NCBI GenBank assembly: GCA_903870275.1
Contig: CAIQCK010000013.1
Coordinates: 34,232-98,231 of the forward strand
Reading direction: 5' to 3'
Length of the DNA stretch: 64,000 bases
Source of the DNA: an uncultured bacterium
Lineage (GTDB): Bacteria > Verrucomicrobiota > Verrucomicrobiia > CAIQCK01
The translations under genes were made by a program, and so were the position numbers. The notes beneath the pieces are model-generated. The model was not told the DNA's origin. It ran no database searches and saw only the letters and a program-made list of their open reading frames with translations. Numbering within the stretch: the first letter of the stretch is position 1; the number at the start of each line of letters is the position of its first letter. Of the stretch, positions 16,755 to 25,798 are shown in pieces.

Positions 16755-19402
16755 ACGGTGAATTGATCAAACATCTGGCCGCTTCAAGAAAACGGCTGGC
16801 CGAACAGCTCAACCACGCTTCGTCTTTGAAAAAGGAAGCCGAAGAAGGTGGCTGCGGCGTGGTGGGTTTCTGTTGCAGCGAGCCGGTGCCGGGCAAGCAT
16901 ATCTACGAACCGTCCCGGCAGATGCACAATCGCGGCAACGGCAAAGGGGGCGGCATTGCCGCGGTGGGCCTGGTGCCAGAGCAGCTTGGCGTCAGCCGCG
17001 AAGTTCTCGACAGTCATTACCTGCTGCATCTGGCGTTCATTGACACCCAGGTGCGGCCCGAAATTGAGGCGCAGTTCGTCACGCCGCACTTCGACATCGC
17101 CGGAACCGGCCGGCTCGACCAGGTCGCGGACTGGAAGTCCGTGCCGGGTCTGGAGGTGTTGCCGCCGGAGGTCAGCCGCTATTTTGTGCGCGTCAAGCCG
17201 AAGGTGCTGGACGAGTTTATCGCCAAAAATCATCTGGAGGCGCTGGACCGGGGCGAGGCGGAAGACGAGTTCGTCAACCAGAACAGTTTCGCCCTGAACC
17301 AGAAATATTACGCGGCACTGGGAGAGAAACGCGCCTTCGTGCTTTCGCACGGCCGCGACCTCATGATTCTCAAGGTGGTCGGGTTCGCCGAGGCGATCGT
17401 CAAATACTACAAGATCGAGGAACTCTGCGCGCACGAGTGGATCGCCCATCAGCGTTTCCCGACCAAGGGCCGTGTCTGGCACCCCGGCGGCGCGCATCCG
17501 TTTGCGGCCATTGACATGGCGCTCGTGCATAACGGCGACTTTGCCAATTACCATTCTGTCAGCGAGTATCTCAAGCAGCGCCACATCTATCCCCAGTTCC
17601 TCACCGACACGGAAGTCTCGGCCTTGCTCTTCGATCTGCTGAGCCGGACTTATCATTATCCGCTGGAGTATATCATTGAGGCGTTGGCGCCGACCACGGA
17701 ATTGGACTTTGACCGTCTCGATCCTGAGAAGCAGAAAATTTACCGGGCGATTCAAGCCACCCACATTCACGGTTCGCCCGATGGCCCGTGGTTCTTCATC
17801 ATCGCCCGCACGCTGGCTCGCCAGAAGCAATTCCAGTTGATGGGCATCACGGACACCGCGATGCTGCGGCCGCAAGTGTTCGCGTTCTGCGACGGCGAAG
17901 TCCAGGTGGGCTTGATTTGCTCGGAGAAACAGGCCATCGACGCCACCCTCTCCAGCCTGGCCAAAGAGGACCCGCGCATCTGCCCGGTGGCCGATCGATA
18001 TTGGAATGCCCGCGGCGGCAGTTCCAACGATGGCGGGGCTTTCATTTTCAATCTGCAAAAGGACGCGGCCGGCCGGATGCGGATCACCTGCACCGACAAG
18101 TTCGGGAAAGTGGTTCCCATGCCGAAGGGAAACGAAGCTTGTGATTTCGCGCGGGAACCCCATCCCGAAGCGGAGAAAGCCGTCCAAACCTTCATCACCG
18201 AACACTTTGTTCCTGGTCAGGCGTGGTCGGTTTTCGAAGCGGTCCGCGGACAGGTGCCGGCCTGGAGTTTCGACGAACTCCGGTTCGCCTGCCGACAAAT
18301 CGCCGGGCAAGCCAAGGACCCGGCCAAGACGGCGACCGCCATCGAGGTCCTCACGCTGCTGAATGACCGAAGATATTCCACCGGCGCCAAGAAACGCAGT
18401 CATGTGCTCCAGGTCATCCACAGCGAGCTGGACCGGTTGTTCCGTCAGTTGCCCAACCTCGGCGCGCCCGAGGCCCGGCAGAGCGCCTTCCGGCTGATTG
18501 ATTTCGAGACCCGCCAGCACCTGAGGGAACCGCAAAACGGCGAAACCACCCTCGTCATTGACGCGGCCCATTTCCCGCCGGAAGGCGACGATTGCGACGC
18601 CGCCCTGCTGGTGGATGCCTACGCAAAGGGCTGGCGCCATTTCATCAGTTTCAGTTGCATCGGGCAGCGCTATCTGGGCTGCGGTCTGGGACCGGACACG
18701 GACGGCGTGACCATCGAGGTCTATGGCAGCAGCGGCGACTACCTTGCCTCCGGCATTGACGGTCTGGCGATCACTGTGCATGGCAATGCCCAGGACCAGT
18801 TGGGGCAGATCATCAAGCGGGGCAAGCTCGTCATTCATGGCGACGTGGGCCAGACCTTCATGTATGGCGCCAAGGGCGGCTCCGTCTATGTGCTGGGCAA
18901 CGCCGCCGGCAGACCTTTGATCAACTCCGTCGGACGCCCCAAGGTGGTCATCAACGGCACCTGCCTCGATTTCCTGGCCGAGTCTTTCATGGCCGGCGAT
19001 CCTCATCAGGGCGGCGGGTTCGTGATCTTGAACGGCGTCAAGTTGGACGAGGATGGAAAAATGGTCGCGCTGCCCGAGCCTTATCCCGGCAGCAACCTGT
19101 TCTCGCTGGCTTCGGGCGGAGCGATTTTTGTCCGCGACCCGCACCGCACCCTGGTCGAGGAACAGTTGAACGGCGGCAAGTTCGCCCGGCTCACGGACGC
19201 GGACTGGGAGTTGATCCTGCCGCACCTGGAAGAAAATGAGCGGCTGTTCGGCATCACCATCGAGCAACTCTTGACGGAAAAAGGGCGGAAGCGCCGGCCC
19301 GCGCAGGTGTATCGCAAGGTGATACCCGGCAGCGTCGCCGCCATCGTCGAGGATGAAACCGACGACGTGATGGCGGAAGCCGAAGCGGTGGCCGCCAAAT
19401 AG
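16751..19402 (+). CDS. Glutaminase-GXGXG fusion (GltB1-GltB3)
   Basis: An 883-residue protein. The N-terminal 34 residues look like a propeptide cleaved before Cys35 in GGCGVVGF, the nucleophile of class II glutamine amidotransferases. The remaining active-site motifs are intact: MHNRGNGKGGGI, HNGDFANY and TDTEVS. The glutaminase spans to about residue 400. A long linker follows, then from about residue 600 a GXGXG beta-helix domain (VYGSSGDYLASGI, VHGNAQDQLG, IHGDVGQTFMYGAKGG) typical of the glutamate synthase C-terminus. The central FMN domain is absent and supplied by the two preceding genes. It should release ammonia from glutamine and channel it to GltB2. The start overlaps the preceding stop. 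Confidence 0.87.
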   Translation: MNGELIKHLAASRKRLAEQLNHASSLKKEAEEGGCGVVGFCCSEPVPGKHIYEPSRQMHNRGNGKGGGIAAVGLVPEQLGVSREVLDSHYLLHLAFIDTQVRPEIEAQFVTPHFDIAGTGRLDQVADWKSVPGLEVLPPEVSRYFVRVKPKVLDEFIAKNHLEALDRGEAEDEFVNQNSFALNQKYYAALGEKRAFVLSHGRDLMILKVVGFAEAIVKYYKIEELCAHEWIAHQRFPTKGRVWHPGGAHPFAAIDMALVHNGDFANYHSVSEYLKQRHIYPQFLTDTEVSALLFDLLSRTYHYPLEYIIEALAPTTELDFDRLDPEKQKIYRAIQATHIHGSPDGPWFFIIARTLARQKQFQLMGITDTAMLRPQVFAFCDGEVQVGLICSEKQAIDATLSSLAKEDPRICPVADRYWNARGGSSNDGGAFIFNLQKDAAGRMRITCTDKFGKVVPMPKGNEACDFAREPHPEAEKAVQTFITEHFVPGQAWSVFEAVRGQVPAWSFDELRFACRQIAGQAKDPAKTATAIEVLTLLNDRRYSTGAKKRSHVLQVIHSELDRLFRQLPNLGAPEARQSAFRLIDFETRQHLREPQNGETTLVIDAAHFPPEGDDCDAALLVDAYAKGWRHFISFSCIGQRYLGCGLGPDTDGVTIEVYGSSGDYLASGIDGLAITVHGNAQDQLGQIIKRGKLVIHGDVGQTFMYGAKGGSVYVLGNAAGRPLINSVGRPKVVINGTCLDFLAESFMAGDPHQGGGFVILNGVKLDEDGKMVALPEPYPGSNLFSLASGGAIFVRDPHRTLVEEQLNGGKFARLTDADWELILPHLEENERLFGITIEQLLTEKGRKRRPAQVYRKVIPGSVAAIVEDETDDVMAEAEAVAAK

Positions 19403-19417
19403 CAAAAGGAAACCACG

Positions 19418-19984
19418 GTGATCACCATCAAGAAAAAGAAAACTGCTCCGGGCCTCAAGCACGCGGTCGAGCAGCTTTGCCACGTGGACCTGAGCGTCTG
19501 TTTCCAGTGCAAGAAGTGCTCCAGCGGCTGTGCGGTGGCCAAACTCACCAAGATCCGCCCGTCGGAGGTGATGCGGCGGCTGCATTTGGACGCCGGCCGG
19601 GAACTGTTGGAAAGCGATCTCATCTGGACCTGCGCCTCGTGTGGAACCTGTTCGGCGCGCTGCCCGATGGGGATTGATGTGGCGGCCGTCATGGACGCCT
19701 TGCGCCAACTGGCGATGGCCCGGGGAGCGTCCACGCCGGCTGGCAATGTGCCGTTGTTCAATCGGGCCTTCCTCAAGACGGTGGCCACGTTCGGCCGCAC
19801 GTATGAACTCGGCATGGTCGCCGCTTACAAACTCGGCACCGGCAAGTTGATGGCCGACACGGAGAAGTTTCCCACGATGCTCAAGAAGGGGAAGCTCGCG
19901 CTGCTGCCTCCCCGCGGGGCCGACCGGAAAACCGTGGGCCGCATTTTCAAGCACGCTCAACAACACCAAGGACCCCAGGCATGA
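19418..19984 (+). CDS. hdrC: Heterodisulfide reductase subunit C-like (HdrC)
   Basis: A 188-residue protein with two 4Fe-4S motifs, CFQCKKCSSGC (about residue 28) and CASCGTCSARC (about residue 72), followed by a helical C-terminal part, as in HdrC. It relays electrons between HdrA and HdrB. It starts at GTG 19418, preceded by AAAAGGAAA at good distance. The stop overlaps the hdrB start. No membrane segment is seen, so this is the soluble HdrC type rather than HdrE-linked. Confidence 0.9.
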   Translation: MITIKKKKTAPGLKHAVEQLCHVDLSVCFQCKKCSSGCAVAKLTKIRPSEVMRRLHLDAGRELLESDLIWTCASCGTCSARCPMGIDVAAVMDALRQLAMARGASTPAGNVPLFNRAFLKTVATFGRTYELGMVAAYKLGTGKLMADTEKFPTMLKKGKLALLPPRGADRKTVGRIFKHAQQHQGPQA

Positions 19985-20859
19985 GGTATGCGTATTTTCC
20001 AGGTTGCTCGGCGGAGTCCACCGCCCGGGACATGCACCAGTCCACGCTGGCGGTGGCGCGTGCGTTGAACCTTGAGCTGGTGGAACCCAAAGGCTGGACG
20101 TGCTGCGGCGCGACTGCCGGCCACCAGACGGACCCCTTTCTGGCTGTCTCCCTGCCCGCCGCCAATCTGGCCAAAGTCCAGGACATGAAGCTGGACATGG
20201 TGGTCAACTGCGCCGCCTGCTTCAACCGGATGAAAGTCGCCAACCACGAAATCGCGGCGGATGCGGCCGTCCGCAAGCAGGTCGGCGCGGCGTTGGATCG
20301 TGATTATGATGGCTCGGTCAAAGTCCGGCATCTGCTCGAAGTGCTCCTCGACGATGTGGGCACGAAAGCTCTCGCGCGGGCCGCCAAGAGTTCCCTGGCC
20401 GGCCTCAAGGTGGCTTGTTATTACGGATGCCTGCTGGTGCGTCCGCCCAACATTTTGAAATTTGACGACCCGGAAAATCCGACCTGCCTGGACCGGCTGG
20501 TGACCGCGCTGGGCGGCCAGAGCCTGGAATGGCCCGGCAAGGTCGAATGCTGTGGCGGCGGTTTGTCGCTCTCGCGGACCGATGTGGTGGTCAACCTCTC
20601 GGAATCAATACTCGACATGGCCGTTCAGGCCGGGGCGGACTGCATCGCGGTCAGTTGCCCCATGTGCCAGGTCAATTTGGATTTGCGGCAGCAGGACATC
20701 AACAAACAGACCGGCAAGAACTATCAAATCCCGATCATTTACATCACGCAACTGATCGGGCTTTGTCTGGGTGTTGGCCCGGACGAACTCGGCTTCGAGA
20801 AACTGATGGTGCCGGCTTCCCGCGTTCTGGAAAAGGTGACAGCAAACCCTCATGAGTAA
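19981..20859 (+). CDS. hdrB: Heterodisulfide reductase subunit B-like (HdrB)
   Basis: A 292-residue protein with two complete CCG domains: PGCSAEST...WTCCGAT...NCAAC and CYYGC...VECCGGG...SCPMC. In methanogen HdrB these Cys hold two non-cubane 4Fe-4S clusters that reduce a disulfide; in HdrB-like proteins of bacteria the substrate is often unknown. All expected Cys are present, so redox catalysis is likely. Length is normal. The last codons overlap the hdrA start by 8 bp. Confidence 0.9.
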   Translation: MRYAYFPGCSAESTARDMHQSTLAVARALNLELVEPKGWTCCGATAGHQTDPFLAVSLPAANLAKVQDMKLDMVVNCAACFNRMKVANHEIAADAAVRKQVGAALDRDYDGSVKVRHLLEVLLDDVGTKALARAAKSSLAGLKVACYYGCLLVRPPNILKFDDPENPTCLDRLVTALGGQSLEWPGKVECCGGGLSLSRTDVVVNLSESILDMAVQAGADCIAVSCPMCQVNLDLRQQDINKQTGKNYQIPIIYITQLIGLCLGVGPDELGFEKLMVPASRVLEKVTANPHE

Positions 20860-23800
20860 GTCCGACGACAAAAAGATTGGCGCAGTGCTTGTGCAGGGCG
20901 GCGGCATCGCCGGCGTGCAAGCCTCTTTGGACCTCGCCAACAGCGGGTTCAAGGTCTATCTCGTCGAGCGCGATGGGGCCATCGGCGGCATGATGGCTCA
21001 TTTGGACAAGACTTTTCCGACCGGTGATTGCGCCACCTGCATCGTCTCCCCCAAACTTGTCGAATGCGCCCGCAACCTGAATGTCAAAATCCTGACGCTG
21101 TCGGAGCTGACGGACCTGCAGGGCACGCCGGGTCATTTCGAAGCGAAGGTGAAGAGGTTCCCGCGGTATGTGGACGAGGACAAATGCACCGGTTGCAGCC
21201 AATGCACGCAAGTTTGCCCCGTGGACGTGCCGGATGAATTCAACCGTTGTCTCGGCACCCGCAAGGGCATTGCCAAACTTTACGCGCAAGCGACGCCGAA
21301 CATCTTCGGCATTCTCAAGCAGGGTCACGCGCCTTGCAAGGTGAAGTGCCCGGCCCGGGTCAACGTTCAGGGCTACGTCCAGCTCATCAAGAAGAAGGAA
21401 TATCTCAAGGCGGTGAATCTGATCCGCCAGCGCAACCCGCTTTCCGCCATTTGCGGCCGGATCTGCACGCATCCTTGCGAATCGGTCTGCACGCGCGGCA
21501 CTGCCGACGAGGCCGTCGCCATCCGGTTGTTGAAACGGTTTGCCTCCGATCAAGAGAGCGCGATGCTCGCCGCGGGCCAACTGACCCTGCCCGAGGAAAA
21601 GAAGCCCGCGCAGGACGCCAAAAAAGTGGCGGTCATCGGAGCCGGTCCCGCGGGCCTGACCGCGGCGGCGGACTTGGCGGACGCGGGTTTTGCGGTCACC
21701 GTGTATGAGTCGCAGGGCGCGGCGGGCGGCATGCTTCGCTGGGGCATTCCCGAATACCGGCTGCCGAAGAAAGTGTTGGACCACGAGGTCGAACTGATTC
21801 GCCGCAAGGGCGTCCAGTTCGTTTATAATTGCCGCGTCGGGCAGGACATTACTTTTCAGGCGCTGCGCGAGAAGAACGACGCGGTCATGATCTCCGCCGG
21901 CGCGCACAAGAGCCGCAAGCTCCGCATCGACGGCGAAGACAAGAAGGGTGTGTTGCACGGCGTCGAGTTTCTCCGCGAGGCGGCTTCCGCGCAAAAGCCG
22001 GCGGTCAAGGGCCGCGTCCTGGTCATTGGCGGCGGCAACGTCGCGGTGGATGTGGCCCGGACGGCCTTGCGCCTCGGCGCCCGGAGCGTCGAGATGGTTT
22101 CCCTCGAAGCGCGGCACGAGATGCCGGCCTACAAGGAGGAAATCGAAGCCACGCTGGCGGAGAACATCAAGATCCGCAATAGCTGGGGACCCAAACGCAT
22201 CGTGGGCAACGGTTCCGTGACCGGCCTCGAACTCAAACGCTGCACCCGTGTTTTCGACGAGCAGAAACGGTTCAGTCCCGCGTTTGACGAGAACGATTTG
22301 ACCACACTGGAAGCCGACCAGATCATCGTGGCCATCGGCCAGATGACGGACGAGCAGTTGGTCAGCCACATCCCGGTCGAGAACGCGCGCGGTTGTTTCA
22401 AGGCCGACCCGGTCACCGGGCAAACGTCCCTCGCCGGCGTGTTCGCGGGCGGCGACAATGCATCCGGCGCGGCCTCGGTCATAGACGCCGTCGCGGCGGG
22501 CAAACGCATCGCCGAATCCATCGAGCGTTATCTCAAGGGCAAGGATTTGCTGACCGACCGGTTTGAGAGCACCGTCCAGCCGATTCCGGAGGAAATGCTG
22601 CCCGCGACGGCGAAACTTGAAAAGAAGAGCCGGCCCCGGCCGCAGGAATTGGCGCCGACCGACCGGCAGGGCAACTTCGACGAGGTCGAGAAAGGCCTGA
22701 CCGAGGAACAAGCGTTGGCGGAGGCCGAGCGTTGCCTGAATTGCGCGCTTTGCTCGGAGTGCAATCGCTGCGCCGAGGCGTGCGAGCAGCACGCCATCAA
22801 CCACGCGATGCGGGAGCAGACGGTCACCCTCGACGTGGGCGCGGTCATCCTGACGCCGGGGTTCAAGGAATTTGCCGCCGGCCGAAAAGGCGAGTTTGGC
22901 TACGGCCGCTATCCGAATGTCGTCACCAGTGTGCAATTCGAGCGCATGCTCTCCGCCGCCGGCCCGTTCGAGGGTCATGTCATCCGTTTGTCGGATGGCC
23001 GGGAGGCCAAACGCATTGCGTGGATTCAATGCGTCGGCTCACGCGATGCGGCGAGCGGTCACGACTATTGCTCCTCGATCTGCTGCATGATGGCGACGAA
23101 ACAGGCGCTGGTGGCCGGCGATCACGTCACCGGGTTGGATGCGACGATTTTCTACATGGATATCCGCGCCCACGGAAAAGATTTCGACCAATACTACGAA
23201 CGGGCCAGGGCGCAGAAACACATTCACTACGTGAAGAGCATTCCTTCACGGATCGTCCAGATCCCCGGCAGTCGGGATCTGCGCGTCCAGTTTCTCGATG
23301 GCCAGGGCCAGCTTCAGCAGCGCGATTTTGACCTGGTCGTCTTGTCTGTCGGCATGGAACCGCCGGACTCCCTGACCCGGTCCGCCGCCCGTCTCGAGAT
23401 CAAGCTGAACGATTACGGTTTTTGCCGGACCGACCGGCTCGCGCCGCTGGTCACCTCCCGGCCGGGCGTGTTTGTGGGCGGGGCGTTCCAGGAACCCAAG
23501 GACATTCCCGAGACCGTGACCCAGGCCAGCGCCGCGGCATCCATGGCGATGGAGTTGCTGGCGTCCGCGCGCAACACGCTCGTCACCAAGAAGAGTTACC
23601 CGACCGAGCACGATGTCACGGATGAAGAACCGCGCGTCGGCGTCTTTGTCTGCCATTGCGGCATGAACATCGGCTCGGTGGTGAATGTGGAGCAGGTTGT
23701 GCAACGCATCGCGAAGCAACCGGGCGTGGTGCTGGCGACCCACACGATGTTCACCTGTTCCGACACGAGCCTGTCGAACATCAAGGACATGATTCGCGAA

Positions 23801-25348
23801 CATCGCCTCAACCGCATCGTGGTCGCCTCCTGCACGCCGCGAACGCACGAGCCGTTGTTCCGCGAAACATTGCGCGAGGCGGGCTTGAATCCGTATTTGT
23901 TCGAGATGGCCAACATCCGCGACCAGTGCTCGTGGGTGCATTCGACGGTGCCGCAAACGGCCACTGACAAAGCGGTGGAACTGGTCAAGATGTCCATTGC
24001 CCGGGCGCGCGAACTGTCGCCGCTGGAAGGCGGGACGCTGAAAGTGGACCAGACCGGCCTGGTCATCGGCGGCGGATTGAGCGGCATGACCGCCGCCCTC
24101 GCGCTGGCGAACCAAGGATTCCCGGTGCATCTCGTCGAGCAAACAAACCGGCTGGGCGGAACCCTGCATGACATTCATGGGACCTTCGAGCACCCGGACC
24201 TGGCCCCGTTTACCGGCGCGCTCATCCAGCAGGTGGAAACGCATCCCAACATCAAGCGGTATCTGGAAACGGAGGTTGTCGGCGTCAAAGGCCACGTCGG
24301 CAAATTCAATCTGACGCTGGGCAAGGACGGCCGGCAGACCGAGATTTCCGGCGGGACCATCATCGTGGCCACGGGCGCTCGTGAGGCCAGGACCACCGAC
24401 TTCATGTATGGCCGCACCCCGGGCGTGTTGACGCAGGTCGAGTTGGCGAAACGGCTGCATGACCGGGCATACCCGGCCAAGGGACAGACGGTGGTCATGA
24501 TCCAATGTGTCGGATCGCGAAATGACCAACATGCTTATTGCAGCCGCATCTGCTGCTCAATGGCCATCAAGAACGCCCTGGCAATCAAGAAACAGGACCC
24601 CGACGCCAGCGTTTATGTGCTCTACCGGGATGTCCGCACCTACGGTTTCCGGGAGCTGTATTACAAACAAGCGCGCGAAGCCGGCGTGGTCTTTATCCGC
24701 TACACGCCGGAAACCGCACCGCAGGTGAGCGACTCCGCCGGTTTGATGGTCGCGCTCCAAAGCCCCGACTTTCCCGAACCGATCCAGATCGAGGCCGATC
24801 ACGTGGTGCTCAGCACCGGCATGGAAGTGGACTTGAAAAACAACAAGCGTGTCTCCGACATGCTCAAAGTGCCGCTCAACGCCGACGGGTTCTATGTCGA
24901 AGCCCACATGAAACTGCGGCCGGTGGATTTCACCACCGAAGGCATTTTCCTTTGCGGGCTGGCCCATTCGCCGAAGTTCATAGACGAAAACATCTCCCAG
25001 GCGCGGGCCGCCGCCGCGCGCGCCGCCACCGTGCTTTCCAAGACGCAACTCGACGTCAGCGCCCAGGTGTCCTACGTCAACCAACAAAAATGCATTTCCT
25101 GCATGACCTGCGTCACGGTGTGCCCGTATTCCGCGCCGTTCTGCAACAAGGACGGCAAAGGCCAGATCGAAGCCGCCAAGTGCATGGGATGCGGCATTTG
25201 CGCTTCGGAGTGCCCGGCCCGTGCCATCCAACTCCATCATTTTGAGACCGACCAGTTTCTGGTCATGATCCGCCAACTGTTCGCGGGCGGGAATGGGACA
25301 TCAACAACCTGCGACAACACGGAAACGAAGGTCGTGCAAACAGCCTGA
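20852..25348 (+). CDS. hdrA: HdrA-GltD-HdrA triple fusion flavoprotein
   Basis: A 1498-residue soluble FeS flavoprotein. Residues 1-152 are the HdrA N-terminal half: FAD loop QGGGIAGVQASLDLA, DKTFPTGDCATC and ferredoxin motif CTGCSQCTQVCP. At residue 153 it switches abruptly to a GltD/NfnB-type unit: N-terminal FeS domain (CKVKCPARVNV, CGRICTHPCE), FAD loop VIGAGPAGLTAA near 257, NAD(P) loop VIGGGNVAVDVA near 390, and exit motif VFAGGDNASGAAS. From about 625 (CLNCALCSECNRCAEAC) HdrA sequence resumes (IQCVGSRD, YCSSICCM) to about 920. A second complete HdrA follows (VFVCHCGMNIGS, VIGGGLSGMTAA, IQCVGSRND) ending in two 4Fe-4S motifs (CISCMTCVTVC, CMGCGICASEC). It could take electrons from NAD(P)H and split or join them across two FAD sites; bifurcation is inference. 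Confidence 0.9.
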   Translation: MSKSDDKKIGAVLVQGGGIAGVQASLDLANSGFKVYLVERDGAIGGMMAHLDKTFPTGDCATCIVSPKLVECARNLNVKILTLSELTDLQGTPGHFEAKVKRFPRYVDEDKCTGCSQCTQVCPVDVPDEFNRCLGTRKGIAKLYAQATPNIFGILKQGHAPCKVKCPARVNVQGYVQLIKKKEYLKAVNLIRQRNPLSAICGRICTHPCESVCTRGTADEAVAIRLLKRFASDQESAMLAAGQLTLPEEKKPAQDAKKVAVIGAGPAGLTAAADLADAGFAVTVYESQGAAGGMLRWGIPEYRLPKKVLDHEVELIRRKGVQFVYNCRVGQDITFQALREKNDAVMISAGAHKSRKLRIDGEDKKGVLHGVEFLREAASAQKPAVKGRVLVIGGGNVAVDVARTALRLGARSVEMVSLEARHEMPAYKEEIEATLAENIKIRNSWGPKRIVGNGSVTGLELKRCTRVFDEQKRFSPAFDENDLTTLEADQIIVAIGQMTDEQLVSHIPVENARGCFKADPVTGQTSLAGVFAGGDNASGAASVIDAVAAGKRIAESIERYLKGKDLLTDRFESTVQPIPEEMLPATAKLEKKSRPRPQELAPTDRQGNFDEVEKGLTEEQALAEAERCLNCALCSECNRCAEACEQHAINHAMREQTVTLDVGAVILTPGFKEFAAGRKGEFGYGRYPNVVTSVQFERMLSAAGPFEGHVIRLSDGREAKRIAWIQCVGSRDAASGHDYCSSICCMMATKQALVAGDHVTGLDATIFYMDIRAHGKDFDQYYERARAQKHIHYVKSIPSRIVQIPGSRDLRVQFLDGQGQLQQRDFDLVVLSVGMEPPDSLTRSAARLEIKLNDYGFCRTDRLAPLVTSRPGVFVGGAFQEPKDIPETVTQASAAASMAMELLASARNTLVTKKSYPTEHDVTDEEPRVGVFVCHCGMNIGSVVNVEQVVQRIAKQPGVVLATHTMFTCSDTSLSNIKDMIREHRLNRIVVASCTPRTHEPLFRETLREAGLNPYLFEMANIRDQCSWVHSTVPQTATDKAVELVKMSIARARELSPLEGGTLKVDQTGLVIGGGLSGMTAALALANQGFPVHLVEQTNRLGGTLHDIHGTFEHPDLAPFTGALIQQVETHPNIKRYLETEVVGVKGHVGKFNLTLGKDGRQTEISGGTIIVATGAREARTTDFMYGRTPGVLTQVELAKRLHDRAYPAKGQTVVMIQCVGSRNDQHAYCSRICCSMAIKNALAIKKQDPDASVYVLYRDVRTYGFRELYYKQAREAGVVFIRYTPETAPQVSDSAGLMVALQSPDFPEPIQIEADHVVLSTGMEVDLKNNKRVSDMLKVPLNADGFYVEAHMKLRPVDFTTEGIFLCGLAHSPKFIDENISQARAAAARAATVLSKTQLDVSAQVSYVNQQKCISCMTCVTVCPYSAPFCNKDGKGQIEAAKCMGCGICASECPARAIQLHHFETDQFLVMIRQLFAGGNGTSTTCDNTETKVVQTA

Positions 25349-25351
25349 GCC

Positions 25352-25798
25352 ATGGAAACCGAAACCTTCCAACCCAAGATTGTGGCCTTTTGCTGTCACT
25401 ACTGCGCCTATTCCTCCGCTGACTTGGCCGGCTCGATGCGCATTCAGTATCCACCCAATGTGCGGATCATCCGCACGCCCTGCACGGGCCGGCTGGAGAC
25501 CGAGTATTTCATGAAGGCGCTGGAAACCGGCGCGGACGGCGTGCTGGTGGCGGGCTGTCTCGAAGGCGGCTGCCATTTTGTCGAAGGCAATCTGTGCGCC
25601 AGACGCCGGGTCAATTACACCCGTGACCTGTTGGTGGAAATCGGCATCGAAAAAGATCGCATCCGCATGGTCAACATTTCCGCCGCCATGGCCCGGCCCC
25701 TGGCGGATACCATTGCGGACATGGTCGAAACCGTCCGCAAACTGGGACCGAATCCAATCAAACGCAACGGCTCATCCAAATCGGAGAACCCCTCATGA
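25352..25798 (+). CDS. mvhD: MvhD/FlpD family 2Fe-2S electron carrier
   Basis: A 148-residue, full-length canonical MvhD: FCCHYCAYSSADLAG, PCTGRLE, ALETGADGVLVAGC and GGCHFVEGN all present with the family's conserved Cys. In Hdr complexes this subunit binds HdrA and brings in or takes out electrons from a partner enzyme. The gene starts three bases after the hdrA stop and overlaps metV by 4 bp, so stoichiometric production with both is expected. It is more typical than the copy that opens the operon. Confidence 0.92.
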   Translation: METETFQPKIVAFCCHYCAYSSADLAGSMRIQYPPNVRIIRTPCTGRLETEYFMKALETGADGVLVAGCLEGGCHFVEGNLCARRRVNYTRDLLVEIGIEKDRIRMVNISAAMARPLADTIADMVETVRKLGPNPIKRNGSSKSENPS

